Source: Flavobacterium coralii
Lineage (GTDB): Bacteria > Bacteroidota > Bacteroidia > Flavobacteriales > Flavobacteriaceae
Length of the DNA: 64,000 nt
Direction: 5' to 3'
Assembly: GCF_019891545.1 (NCBI RefSeq)
Contig: NZ_JAHDIU010000013.1
Location: 1-64,000, forward strand
Positions 26,349 through 35,041 of this stretch are shown piece after piece. The position numbers and the translations under genes are program-made. The notes beneath the pieces were generated by a model. It did no database searches and was not told the origin of the DNA. It was given only the letters and a program-made list of their open reading frames with translations. The number at the start of each line of letters is the position of its first letter. Positions within the stretch are counted from its first letter, which is position 1.

Positions 26349-28808
26349 TTGAACCGCGAACAGCTTTTCGATATTGCCACCGGATGGTTTGACAGCAAGG
26401 GATGGAAACCTTTTCCGTTCCAGACGCAAACCTGGACCGCTTTCCTCCAGGGCAAGAACGGACTATTGAACGCACCCACAGGCAGCGGCAAGACGTACGC
26501 GCTATGGATACCTGTCGTATTAAACTATATCAAGAAAAACCCCGATTACAAAACTAAATATAAGCCCGGGCTAAAGGCAATATGGATCACACCATTACGT
26601 GCACTTTCGGTAGAAATAAAACAGGCTGCCGAGCGCGTGGCGGATGATTTGGGCACACAATTAACCGTCGGCATACGTACCGGCGACACTACCTCTGCCG
26701 AGCGCAGTAGGCAAAAAAACAAAATGCCTGACTTGCTGGTTACTACCCCGGAAAGCATGCAGCTTATGCTGGCAAGCAAAGATTACCCAAAAATCTTTAA
26801 AGGCTGTACCGCTATAATAATAGATGAGTGGCACGAACTCTTAGGCACCAAGCGCGGTGTGCAGACAGAGCTTGCCCTTTCCCGCTTAAAAACCGTTGCG
26901 CCAAAAATGCGCATATGGGGTATATCGGCTACTATTGGCAACCTGCAACAGGCTATGGAAGTGCTGCTCGGCCCTGAGTCGGAAGCACTAAATAATGCCG
27001 TGATGATAAAAGCGCACATCAATAAAAAAATAAATGTGCTCTCGGTACTGCCCGAAAAAATGGATGCCTACCCCTGGCGCGGGCACATGGGGCTTCATTT
27101 GGTAGATGAGGTAGCTGCCATCATAAAAAAAAGCAGGACAACCCTGATTTTTACTAATGTGCGCAGTGCTTGCGAAATATGGTATCAGGCGCTTTTAGAT
27201 AAATATCCTGAATTTGCAGGCGATATGGCCATGCACCACGGCAGCATCAGCCGCGAGATGCGGCAATGGGTAGAACAGGCCATACGCGATGAACAGCTAA
27301 GGGCGGTGGTATGCACCTCCAGCCTTGACTTGGGCGTAGATTTTGCCCCTGTAGAAACTGTAGTGCAGGTGGGCGGGCCTAAGGGTGTAGCGCGCTTTTT
27401 ACAGCGTGCCGGGCGTAGCGGGCACAGGCCGGGGCAGGAAAGTAATATTTACTTCCTTGCCACACACGCCATAGAACTGGTGGAAGCTTCGGCGCTTAAA
27501 AGAGCTGTGGAAGAAACTGTTGTAGAAGACCGCGTTCCCTATCTTAATAGCTGGGATGTGCTGGTGCAATATTTAGTCACGCTTGCAGTGTCGGACGGAT
27601 TTTATCCTGATGAAATATTTAAGGAAGTTAAAAGCACTTTTTGCTATCAGGCCATTACGGACGATGACTGGCAGTTTTGCCTTAATTTTATTACGCGGGG
27701 CAGCCAGAGCCTGAAGGCGTATGACGAATTTAAAAAGGTTGAGATTGAGGCAGACGGCAGGTTTAAAGTAAACAGCAAAGCTGTAGCCCTGCGCCACCGC
27801 ATGCAGATAGGTACTATTGTGGGCGATGCAAGCATTAATGTAAAATTTTTAGGTGGTGGCTATATTGGCAGTGTAGAGGAATGGTTTATATCCAAGCTAA
27901 GTCCCGGGGATGTATTCATTTTTGCAGGGCGCAAGCTCGAGTTGCACCGCATTAAAAATATGGAAGTACTGGTGAGGAAAGCCGACCCCGGTGCAAAGGC
28001 AAAACATGCCAGTTGGATGGGCGGGAGGCTTACCCTTTCGGCGCAAATGAGTGAGCTATTGCGTGAGGAGCTTTATGCTGCTAATACCAATTCGATGTCG
28101 CAGGAATTAAAAGCGCTTTCTCCGGTATTCGAACGGCAGCGAAAAGAATCGATTGTGCCGGATGAAAACCAGTTCCTCATCGAAACCTTTAAGACCCGCG
28201 AGGGCTACCATGCTATCTTTTACCCGTTTGAAGGACGTTATGTGCATGAGGCACTGGCAAGCCTTATGGCGTTTCGCATTAGCCTTTTGTCACCCATTAC
28301 ATTCTCACTTGCCTATAACGATTATGGTTTTGAGCTTTTATCCGACCAAGAGATAGATATGCAGCAGGTTTTGGATAACGACTTGTTTACGCCGCTTCAC
28401 CTGCACAGTGATTTGCAGCGCAGCCTTAATGCCACAGAAATGGCACGGCGCAAGTTTCGCGATATAGCTGTAATTGCCGGGCTTGTGTTTACAGGCTACC
28501 CCGGCAAGGTGGTTAAAACGAAGCACCTGCAAAGCAGCAGCCAGCTCATTTTTGAGGTTTTTCGTGATTATGAGCCGGATAACCTTCTGTTCCAGCAGGC
28601 GTATCGCGAAACTTTTGAGCACCAGCTTGAAGAAGGCCGTCTGCTCCTGGCATTAGAGCGCATACAACGGCAGGAAATAGTATGGAAGCAGTGCGAAAAG
28701 CCTACGCCATTCAGCTTCCCGATTATTACCGACAGGCTGCGCGAGCGTTTATCAAGTGAAAGCCTCGCCGACAGGATAAGGCGTATGACGGCAAGTTATA
28801 TGAAGTAG
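26349..28808 (+). CDS. ligase-associated DEXH-box helicase (Lhr type)
   Basis: An 819-residue superfamily 2 helicase of the ligase-associated repair set. The motifs are APTGSGKTYA (Walker A, near residue 45), IIIDEWHELLGTKRG (DEWH box), GISATIG, FTNVRSACEIW, STSSLDLGVDF-type segment CTSSLDLGVDFAPV and LQRAGRSGHRPGQ (motif VI). The C-terminal half is the Lhr-specific domain. No ATG fits; the TTG at 26349 is the only start before the conserved region, so I keep it. It is separated from the exonuclease-ligase pair by a 359-base repeat region and followed by another repeat before pdeM. Confidence 0.9.
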   Translation: MNREQLFDIATGWFDSKGWKPFPFQTQTWTAFLQGKNGLLNAPTGSGKTYALWIPVVLNYIKKNPDYKTKYKPGLKAIWITPLRALSVEIKQAAERVADDLGTQLTVGIRTGDTTSAERSRQKNKMPDLLVTTPESMQLMLASKDYPKIFKGCTAIIIDEWHELLGTKRGVQTELALSRLKTVAPKMRIWGISATIGNLQQAMEVLLGPESEALNNAVMIKAHINKKINVLSVLPEKMDAYPWRGHMGLHLVDEVAAIIKKSRTTLIFTNVRSACEIWYQALLDKYPEFAGDMAMHHGSISREMRQWVEQAIRDEQLRAVVCTSSLDLGVDFAPVETVVQVGGPKGVARFLQRAGRSGHRPGQESNIYFLATHAIELVEASALKRAVEETVVEDRVPYLNSWDVLVQYLVTLAVSDGFYPDEIFKEVKSTFCYQAITDDDWQFCLNFITRGSQSLKAYDEFKKVEIEADGRFKVNSKAVALRHRMQIGTIVGDASINVKFLGGGYIGSVEEWFISKLSPGDVFIFAGRKLELHRIKNMEVLVRKADPGAKAKHASWMGGRLTLSAQMSELLREELYAANTNSMSQELKALSPVFERQRKESIVPDENQFLIETFKTREGYHAIFYPFEGRYVHEALASLMAFRISLLSPITFSLAYNDYGFELLSDQEIDMQQVLDNDLFTPLHLHSDLQRSLNATEMARRKFRDIAVIAGLVFTGYPGKVVKTKHLQSSSQLIFEVFRDYEPDNLLFQQAYRETFEHQLEEGRLLLALERIQRQEIVWKQCEKPTPFSFPIITDRLRERLSSESLADRIRRMTASYMK

Positions 28809-28845
28809 GATGTCGGATGCCTGTTGTCGGATGTCAGATGTTTGA

Positions 28846-28934
28846 AGATTTTGAGATTTCTCAGCTACACTTTGCTTCGTTCGAAATGGAAGCAATATTA
28901 GGTTTTCCATTCCGACCGCAGCGGAGGAATCTCT
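28846..28934. repeat. REP-like palindromic repeat, halves in reversed order
   Basis: A right-half sequence (GAGATTTCTC to CGAAATGGAA, 28851-28891) is followed by a left half (TTTCCATTCCGACCG to AGGAATCTC, about 28903-28933). It is the same family as 26043-26255, with a GATGTCGGATG-like stretch just before it (28809-28838). Confidence 0.75.
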
Positions 28935-29028
28935 ATAGCATCGGGGCTTCAGTCACCTTACACCCCGCATCCATCTTCAACTTTAACTTTTGCCCGTTAC
29001 TGCTAATCAGTATCTTTGCCACACTGCA

Positions 29029-29673
29029 ATGACACTAGAAATTACCATTAATAATAACACATTTGTGCTGCACTGCACTGGGTCAGTGTACTGGGTAGAA
29101 AAGTGCATGCTCCTCATCAGCGATGTGCATTTGGGCAAGGTGTCGCACTTCCGCAAATATGGTGCTGCCATACCCGGGCAGGCCAAGTACAAGAATTTCC
29201 TGAAGCTGGATAGTGTAGTGTCTTTTTTCAGCCCGGAGCGGATTTGCTTTTTAGGCGACCTCTTCCACAGCACGCTCAATAACGAGTGGGATTTGTTTGC
29301 CGACTGGATTAACCGCACCCGGATTCCGGTAATTTTGGTGGCAGGCAACCACGATATAATCAGCCCGCATAAATATGAATCATTAGGTGTAACCGTTTGC
29401 AGCGAATGGCAGCTAAACGGCTTTTTATTATCGCACCACCCTGAACAGCGGGAGGGGCTGTTTACCCTTTGCGGACATATACACCCCGCAGTATTGCTTG
29501 AGGGTATGGGCAGGCAGTTTGTAAAGCTGCCGTGCTTTTTTCGTGGCACGAAGCAAATGATACTTCCCGCCTTTGGCGAGTTTACGGGTACTTATATAAT
29601 GGAGCCTGCCGAGGGTGATATTATTTATGGCATAACAAAAGAAGATGTGATACAGGTAGAGGCAAAAGTTTAA
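29029..29673 (+). CDS. pdeM: ligase-associated metallophosphoesterase PdeM
   Basis: A 214-residue calcineurin-like phosphoesterase, the fourth member of the ligase-associated repair set (exonuclease, ligase, helicase, PdeM). It shows the metal-binding motifs ISDVHLGKVSHF near residue 28, FLGDLFHS, VAGNHDI and CGHIHPAV. The ATG at 29029 (MTLEITINN) gives the usual length; an upstream start at 28990 adds 13 unlikely residues. All four genes lie within 6.3 kb on the same strand. Confidence 0.88.
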   Translation: MTLEITINNNTFVLHCTGSVYWVEKCMLLISDVHLGKVSHFRKYGAAIPGQAKYKNFLKLDSVVSFFSPERICFLGDLFHSTLNNEWDLFADWINRTRIPVILVAGNHDIISPHKYESLGVTVCSEWQLNGFLLSHHPEQREGLFTLCGHIHPAVLLEGMGRQFVKLPCFFRGTKQMILPAFGEFTGTYIMEPAEGDIIYGITKEDVIQVEAKV

Positions 29674-29897
29674 TTTTTGCGGTGTCGGACTAATATTGGA
29701 ATATGATTCATATGAAATTATTTATCTGACTGCAAAGTTGTGCTCTCTAAGCGAATAAATATGAGATATTCAAGTTTTGAGATGCTATAATAGTTCGTTT
29801 TCTTTCGCATTTTTAGCCTAAAAACTATTTTTCCTTTATTTTTACCGCGCAGTAATGCATTTTCTGTAAAAACGTATTAAAAATAACAGGCAAATTT

Positions 29898-31292
29898 ATG
29901 TTTAAGTCCCGCTATATAGATTTTTTCACGCTTATAATTATTACCCTTACCGCAATAGTATATCTTTTTGATTACATATTTGAAACCGTGCCTGGCGGTG
30001 TTACCACATTTTTCAGGTGGGCATCAGTTTTCGGGCTAATTTTATACGGAATTAAGAAAAAAAGCCTTACTACCTGGATATTGGTATGCCTTGTTATCGG
30101 CGCCTGTGTGGGGTATGAGTTTCCTGATGAAGCCGTAAACCTGCGGGTACTGAGTAAGATATTCCTTAAGCTGATTAAAACTATTGTAGGCCCACTAATT
30201 TTCGGTACGCTGGTATATGGTATTGCCGGGCACAGCGATATTAAGCAGGTGGGGCGCATGGGTTGGAAATCATTACTGTATTTTGAAGTAGTAACAACTA
30301 TTGCTCTGTTTATAGGTATTGCGGCCATAAACCTTTTTCCGGTAGGCGAGGGCATAGAAGCCCCTGCCGCCATGCATGATGATGTAGCAGCTGCTGAGCC
30401 TCAAACATGGCAGGATATCATACTGCATATTTTTCCTGAAAATATAGCAAGGTCTATGGCAGATGGCGAAGTGCTGCAGATAGTTGTATTTAGCGTGCTG
30501 TTTGGTCTCGGGCTCATTATGGTGCCGCAAAAGCACCGCCAGCCCATGGTTGATTTTACCCATAGCCTTTCGGAAGTCATGTTTAAATTTACGAACATAG
30601 TAATGTACTTTGCCCCTATAGGTGTGGGCGCTGCAATGGCTTATACCGTGGGCCATATGGGCCTTAGCATTTTGGGTAACCTGTTCGGGCTTTTGTTGTT
30701 GCTTTATGGTGCGCTTGCAGCATTTGTGTTGCTTGTACTGCTGCCGGTGGCACTAATGGCACGGATACCTATAGGCTCTTTCCTGCGGGCTATCAAGCAA
30801 CCGGTTTCTATTGCATTTGCAACCACCAGTAGCGAGGCTGCACTTCCGCGTGCTATGGAAGCCATGGAGAGCATAGGCGTTCCGCGTAAGGTGGTATCGT
30901 TTGTAATGCCAATGGGCTACAGTTTTAACCTTGACGGCACTACGCTGTACCTGTCACTCGCCAGTGTGTTTGTGGCGCAGGCAGCAGGCATAAATATGAG
31001 CTTTGGCGAACAGCTTATCATGGTATTCACGCTCATGGTAACAAGCAAGGGTGTGGCGGGTATTCCGCGGGCATCATTGGTAATACTTATGGGTACTGCC
31101 GCATCATTTAACCTGCCGGTATGGCCTATAATGGCAATATTAGGTATAGATGAGCTTATGGATATGGCACGTACCTCTATAAATGTGGTAGGTAACTGCC
31201 TTGCCTCGGCATTCATTGCAAAATGGGAGGGTGAATTCGACCCGAACCGTGAAGGCGGCGATGAGGTTTTTGAAGCCGAGCCACAGAAGTAG
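29898..31292 (+). CDS. dicarboxylate/amino acid:cation symporter
   Basis: A 464-residue DAACS-family carrier (GltP/DctA type) importing C4-dicarboxylates or acidic amino acids with protons or sodium. The motifs are GYEFPDEAVNLRVLSKIFLKLIKTIVGPLIFGTLVYGI (N-terminal hallmark), ATTSSEAALPRAMEAMES (the serine-rich hairpin) and MPMGYSFNLDGTTLYLSLA near residue 340. About eight membrane helices and two re-entrant loops are expected. An acidic C-terminal tail follows. Substrate is not fixed by sequence. The 224 bases before it hold no recognised element. Confidence 0.92.
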   Translation: MFKSRYIDFFTLIIITLTAIVYLFDYIFETVPGGVTTFFRWASVFGLILYGIKKKSLTTWILVCLVIGACVGYEFPDEAVNLRVLSKIFLKLIKTIVGPLIFGTLVYGIAGHSDIKQVGRMGWKSLLYFEVVTTIALFIGIAAINLFPVGEGIEAPAAMHDDVAAAEPQTWQDIILHIFPENIARSMADGEVLQIVVFSVLFGLGLIMVPQKHRQPMVDFTHSLSEVMFKFTNIVMYFAPIGVGAAMAYTVGHMGLSILGNLFGLLLLLYGALAAFVLLVLLPVALMARIPIGSFLRAIKQPVSIAFATTSSEAALPRAMEAMESIGVPRKVVSFVMPMGYSFNLDGTTLYLSLASVFVAQAAGINMSFGEQLIMVFTLMVTSKGVAGIPRASLVILMGTAASFNLPVWPIMAILGIDELMDMARTSINVVGNCLASAFIAKWEGEFDPNREGGDEVFEAEPQK

Positions 31293-31406
31293 CATCAATA
31301 TACAAATTTCAAAAAAAAAATATATTTTTAAAATCCTGCTGACAAAGGGCTGTCACTACCTGTAAATAATTTTGGTGCAGATAATAACACTTAAATTATT
31401 TACAAT

Positions 31407-31919
31407 ATGGAAAACAATGCAGCAACAGTAGCACCAGCTACAGTATTTACCCCCGAAACGGTATTACATCACTGGCAGGGGCACAGGAGCCTTACACGCA
31501 GGGTTATAGAGGCATTTCCTGAAAAAGACCTTTTTAATTACTCTGTTGGCGGTATGCGCACCTTTGCACAAATGGCAATGGAGATTATAGACCTTACCGG
31601 CCCCGGCATACAGGGCATTGTAACGAACGAATGGGATAATGTAGATGAGCTGCCCCACGCTACGGGCGAAGGCATGCCGCAAACCAAAGCAGAACTACTC
31701 GCCTTATGGGATGAAATAACCGATGTGCTGAACAGCTTGTGGCCTGAAATTACAGCAGGTCGTTTTGCAGAGACAGTAGTGGCATTCGGGCAGTATGAAA
31801 ACACAGTTTACAAAACCATTTTATATTTTATTGATAACGAAATACACCACAGGGCGCAGGGATATGTTTACCTGAGGGCACTTGGCATAACGCCACCCCC
31901 TTTTTGGGACAGGCCATAA
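31407..31919 (+). CDS. DinB family protein
   Basis: A 170-residue four-helix DinB-like protein. Histidines typical of the metal site are visible: HHWQGHRSLTRRVIEAFP near residue 25, and the C-terminal NEIHHRAQGYVYLRALG. Family members in other bacteria act as thiol-dependent transferases or have no known activity. The gene is probably monocistronic. An alanine- and threonine-rich leader (MENNAATVAPATVFTP) is not a signal peptide. Confidence 0.82.
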   Translation: MENNAATVAPATVFTPETVLHHWQGHRSLTRRVIEAFPEKDLFNYSVGGMRTFAQMAMEIIDLTGPGIQGIVTNEWDNVDELPHATGEGMPQTKAELLALWDEITDVLNSLWPEITAGRFAETVVAFGQYENTVYKTILYFIDNEIHHRAQGYVYLRALGITPPPFWDRP

Positions 31920-31942
31920 TAAAAAATCAATCTTTTATAAGA

Positions 31943-32186
31943 TACACCCAAAAGTTGAGACAAATTTATAATTATGTTTGACAATAATGAGCTCGGTATT
32001 TAACTGGGTTCATTTCCTTTAAATTCAGTTTGATCCTCAAAACCATACTCTTTAGCAACAGATTCATTTGTCCTGTTCTTCTCTAAAAACTTCTCGGACA
32101 CAGTTGAACTTAACTCATAACTGTATTTGATTTTCTTTACGTAAAAATGCCTCAAATAGAGTCAAACCTTTATGGGGTAGTTCATA
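31943..32186 (-). mobile_element. degenerate IS3-type remnant, copy A
   Basis: The minus strand begins with an IS3-like end (TGAACTACCCCATAAAG near 32167-32183) followed by broken pieces of an OrfA helix-turn-helix, readable as ELPHK...FEAFLRKEN and, after a frameshift, EKNRTNESVAKEYGFEDQ. The other end (CACCCAAAAGTTGAGACA at about 31945) is an inverted partner. Most of the transposase is lost. Copy B lies at 45567-45952. Confidence 0.65.
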
Positions 32187-32213
32187 CGGGTGGTTTTTGT
32201 ATATATAATGCAA

Positions 32214-32876
32214 TTATATATAGCCCTGTTTGCGCGCCTCGAGTATAAGCTCTTCATCGCCGCCTTCAATATCAAGCAGCCTTTTTATCCTGTATTTTCG
32301 TTTTTCTATACCACTAACCGTGAGCGGTATATATTTGTCTAGATTTTTATTTTTTATCCCCTTTGCCAGTAACTTAATTATTCTGATATCAGTTTCATCC
32401 AATATAATACCTGTTTCAAGCCTTTTCAGGAAATTAGACACGGTTTTAGAGTAAAAAGTACCGCCGTCAAGCACGGTTTTAAAACCTTCAAAAAGTTCGT
32501 CGGTAGTACAGTCGCTTTTATTAATAAAACCTTCAGGCTCTACATGTTCTAAAATGCGGCTCATAATATCAACCTCTTTGTGCATGGTCATCATTAGTAT
32601 ACGGCAGTGCGGCATTTTTTTCCTCAGCATGAGCGCAACATCGCCACCTGAATAGAGATCTTTCTCGGCATAATCAGGTATGCTGTAATCAACTACCGCT
32701 ACATCAAAAGGGTTTTCGAGATGCTGCTCAATAGTATTATATGCCGACCTGCAGTCTCCGGCTTTAATAAATTCAAGATTGCCATGCGTTCCGTTAAGGG
32801 TCTTAAATATTGCATGGTACCCTTCAAGTACAACCACGTGGTCGTCAATCGCAAGAACCCGTAATACCTTTTTCAA
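32214..32876 (-). CDS. orphan response regulator with LuxR-like output domain
   Basis: Receiver domain plus a C-terminal DNA-binding domain. The acidic pair is in LAIDDHVVVLEGYH, the phospho-acceptor Asp is in VAVVDYSIPDY (residue 63), and the conserved Thr and Lys lie in MMTMHKE and FINKSD. The output region DIRIIKLLAKGIKNKNLDKYIPLTVSGIEKRKYRIKRLL is LuxR-like. No ATG fits. The TTG at 32876 (MKKVLRVLAIDDH) is preferred because the upstream TTG at 32906 lies inside a TAACTTTG -7 element. No sensor kinase is adjacent, so its partner is elsewhere. Confidence 0.82.
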   Translation of the reverse strand: MKKVLRVLAIDDHVVVLEGYHAIFKTLNGTHGNLEFIKAGDCRSAYNTIEQHLENPFDVAVVDYSIPDYAEKDLYSGGDVALMLRKKMPHCRILMMTMHKEVDIMSRILEHVEPEGFINKSDCTTDELFEGFKTVLDGGTFYSKTVSNFLKRLETGIILDETDIRIIKLLAKGIKNKNLDKYIPLTVSGIEKRKYRIKRLLDIEGGDEELILEARKQGYI

Positions 32877-32903
32877 GTTGGATGTATTTACATTTTGGGT
32901 AGG

Positions 32904-32911
32904 CAAAGTTA
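32904..32911 (-). promoter_or_regulatory. -7 element of the response regulator promoter
   Basis: On the minus strand TAACTTTG fits TAnnTTTG. It overlaps the TTG codon at 32906, which argues against that codon as the translation start. Confidence 0.5.
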
Positions 32912-33174
32912 TATTTTAAATATAATACTGAATTGCGGTTTTTCCGCAATTAACAAATACAAACTGATATTTTTAATTTAAAATACTTCTTCCTCCGAGC
33001 CCTATTATTGCTCATAATTAATATTGGAGCAGATGCTGCTGCTGCTGATGAAAATAGTTAAATTATGGTAATAAAACAATTTATTTAACAATATAAAAAA
33101 ATCGGAAAATAATCATTTTGTAAATGCGCTTAATTAAATAATATTCTATATTTAACCTCTTTAACTAAACCAAA

Positions 33175-33774
33175 ATGAAAAAACTTTACTTTATTCTCAG
33201 CCTGCTCTTTTCTTTTAGCCTCTACTCGCAAACTTACGAAGGCAAAATAACGCTTGATGACGGCAATATAATTACCGGAATCGTTGAAATGAATTATGAT
33301 ACAGGAATCAATCTTGTGAATTCGAAAAATGAAATAATCGAAGAGATTCCGGCTGAAAATATAAAATTAGCCGAAATAAACGTTGATGGTGAAGTTCAGC
33401 GATATGTTTACCTTGAATCATATTTTTCCACCTTCAACTTTAGTAAACAAACAAACCTAAAATTTCGGATGATGCAAATACTATCTGAAGGGCCAAAAGT
33501 TACAGTACTGGAATATCGGCCTACAGTTGGATTACTTACAATGACAGAACTTACTTATTTGTACCTGCTTAAAACCGGCTCGCAAACACCCGTGATGTAC
33601 AGTTCAATACAACGCGGCTCTATTATTAAACCAAATTATAAAAGATATGAATTTAAAGAATTTGCAATGGAATTTTTTGCAGATTGCCCTGCCCTGATAG
33701 AAAAAATAGCGAGTGAGGAGTATGACGCAAGAGAATCTATAGAAATTGCTGAAATGTATAATAACTGCAACTAA
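33175..33774 (+). CDS. exported protein of unknown function
   Basis: A 199-residue protein with a clear signal peptide (MKKLYFILSLLFSFSLYSQ). The rest is a mix of beta strands: YEGKITLDDGNIITGIVEMNYDTGINLV near the start resembles small beta-barrel domains that list a metal or cofactor response, but no catalytic motif is visible. The C-terminus is acidic with Cys pairs spaced widely. It is monocistronic, with a terminator after it, and could sit in the periplasm or outer leaflet. Confidence 0.75.
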   Translation: MKKLYFILSLLFSFSLYSQTYEGKITLDDGNIITGIVEMNYDTGINLVNSKNEIIEEIPAENIKLAEINVDGEVQRYVYLESYFSTFNFSKQTNLKFRMMQILSEGPKVTVLEYRPTVGLLTMTELTYLYLLKTGSQTPVMYSSIQRGSIIKPNYKRYEFKEFAMEFFADCPALIEKIASEEYDARESIEIAEMYNNCN

Positions 33775-33779
33775 ACATA

Positions 33780-33806
33780 AAGCCCGGCTGGAATAACCGG
33801 GCTTTT
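33780..33806. terminator. intrinsic terminator between convergent genes
   Basis: AAGCCCGG, a 9-base loop region, CCGGGCTTTT forms a hairpin between the exported protein and the FAS1 gene. Confidence 0.75.
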
Positions 33807-33832
33807 AGCATTCTAACTTTTATAATTATTAA

Positions 33833-34816
33833 TTACGGAAGCAGAACCTTATCTATAGCATGTACCACACCGTTTGATGCCTGTACATCTGTAACAATAA
33901 TGTTAGATACCCTGTCATTAGCATCTGTAATAGAAGCGCCCCCTTCAAGGTTTACTGTAAATGAACCTCCCTGAAAAGTAGTAACGCTCATATTGTCAGT
34001 TAAAGTAGCAGCAAGTACGTTAGCTTCTGTTACAACGTGGTATGATAACGCATTTTGAAGTGTAGCCTGAGGCACATCGTTCAATGTTTCAAGGCTTAAC
34101 TCATCAAGAAGAGCCACAAATGCAGCATCTGTAGGAGCGAAAACAGTGAAAGGAGAGTTTGCAGTACCGGAAAGTGTACCAACAAAATCAGGTTGATCAT
34201 CTCTTGTAAGCGCCTGTACAAGTATAGAGAACGCAGGGTTGGCAATAGCGTGGTTTACAACGGTAGGTAAATCAATTACGCTATTAACAACGTGTATAAC
34301 ACCATTGCTGGCCTCAATATCGGCAGAAGTAACAGTTGCACCACCATTTGCAGCACCACCGTTAATAACTACACCGCTTGCAGTGTTAATGAACATACTT
34401 AAAGTATTGGTAGAAGAAGCACTGCCTTTAGCGAGCGTTTTTACATATCCTGTTTGCAGTGAAGATGACATTACAGTACCCGAAACCACATGGTTGAGCA
34501 GTATTTCCCTAAGTACAGCTACAGGTACATCGTTTACTGTTTCAAAACCTTTGGCATCAAGAAATGCATCAAAAGCAGCATCGGTTGGTGCAAACACCGT
34601 GAATTCGGTATCACCGTCAAGTGTTGCTACAAGGCCGGCTCGGTCAAGCGCCTGCACCAGAATTGAGAAATTCTGGTCAGCCGCAGCTATATCAACAATA
34701 GTGTTGTCCGGCTGATTGTTATTGTTGTTGTCATCATCGCTGCTGCACGAAGTTACAAACTGTGCAACGGCAAAAGCCATAATAGCGGCTGTTTTTGTTA
34801 AGAAATTGATTTTCAT
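33833..34816 (-). CDS. FAS1 (fasciclin) lipoprotein with two FAS1 domains
   Basis: A 327-residue predicted lipoprotein: signal peptide ending in the lipobox FVTSCSSDDD, then a Asn/Asp-rich linker. Two FAS1 domains follow, each starting with FSILVQAL (near residues 50 and 195) and having FTVFAPTDAAF near their middle and VVN/VHVIDKVL-type H2 segments (GVIHVVNSVIDLP and GVVHAIDKVLLP). FAS1 proteins mediate adhesion. The ending lacks a T9SS domain, so surface attachment is by lipid. Confidence 0.9.
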   Translation of the reverse strand: MKINFLTKTAAIMAFAVAQFVTSCSSDDDNNNNNQPDNTIVDIAAADQNFSILVQALDRAGLVATLDGDTEFTVFAPTDAAFDAFLDAKGFETVNDVPVAVLREILLNHVVSGTVMSSSLQTGYVKTLAKGSASSTNTLSMFINTASGVVINGGAANGGATVTSADIEASNGVIHVVNSVIDLPTVVNHAIANPAFSILVQALTRDDQPDFVGTLSGTANSPFTVFAPTDAAFVALLDELSLETLNDVPQATLQNALSYHVVTEANVLAATLTDNMSVTTFQGGSFTVNLEGGASITDANDRVSNIIVTDVQASNGVVHAIDKVLLP

Positions 34817-35016
34817 AGCTTTACATATTTATTTGGTTATGATTATCACAAATTTATGTAAAGTTAACTATTGTTAATTTTTTTTATAAAAACTTTAAAC
34901 AAAGTTGAATATTGTTATACTCTTAGCACAACACAAATTATAAGATATATCCTATAAATCAAGCATGTAGATAGGCTAATGCACTGAAATCAAATCTGAT
35001 AACATTAAACAAAAAT

Positions 35017-35036
35017 CCCGCCTTGAAGGCGGGACC
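35017..35036 (-). terminator. intrinsic terminator of the M13 peptidase gene
   Basis: CCCGCC, loop TTGAA, GGCGGG with a T-run read on the minus strand, just downstream of the peptidase stop. Confidence 0.75.
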
Positions 35037-35041
35037 TTTAT

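Noticed and set aside
31974-32003. Nine-residue micro-ORF MFDNNELGI, also seen as MFENNELGI at 45598-45630
   Set aside because: It lies in the end of the IS remnant and overlaps its hairpin. Conservation of both copies is explained by common descent of the element.
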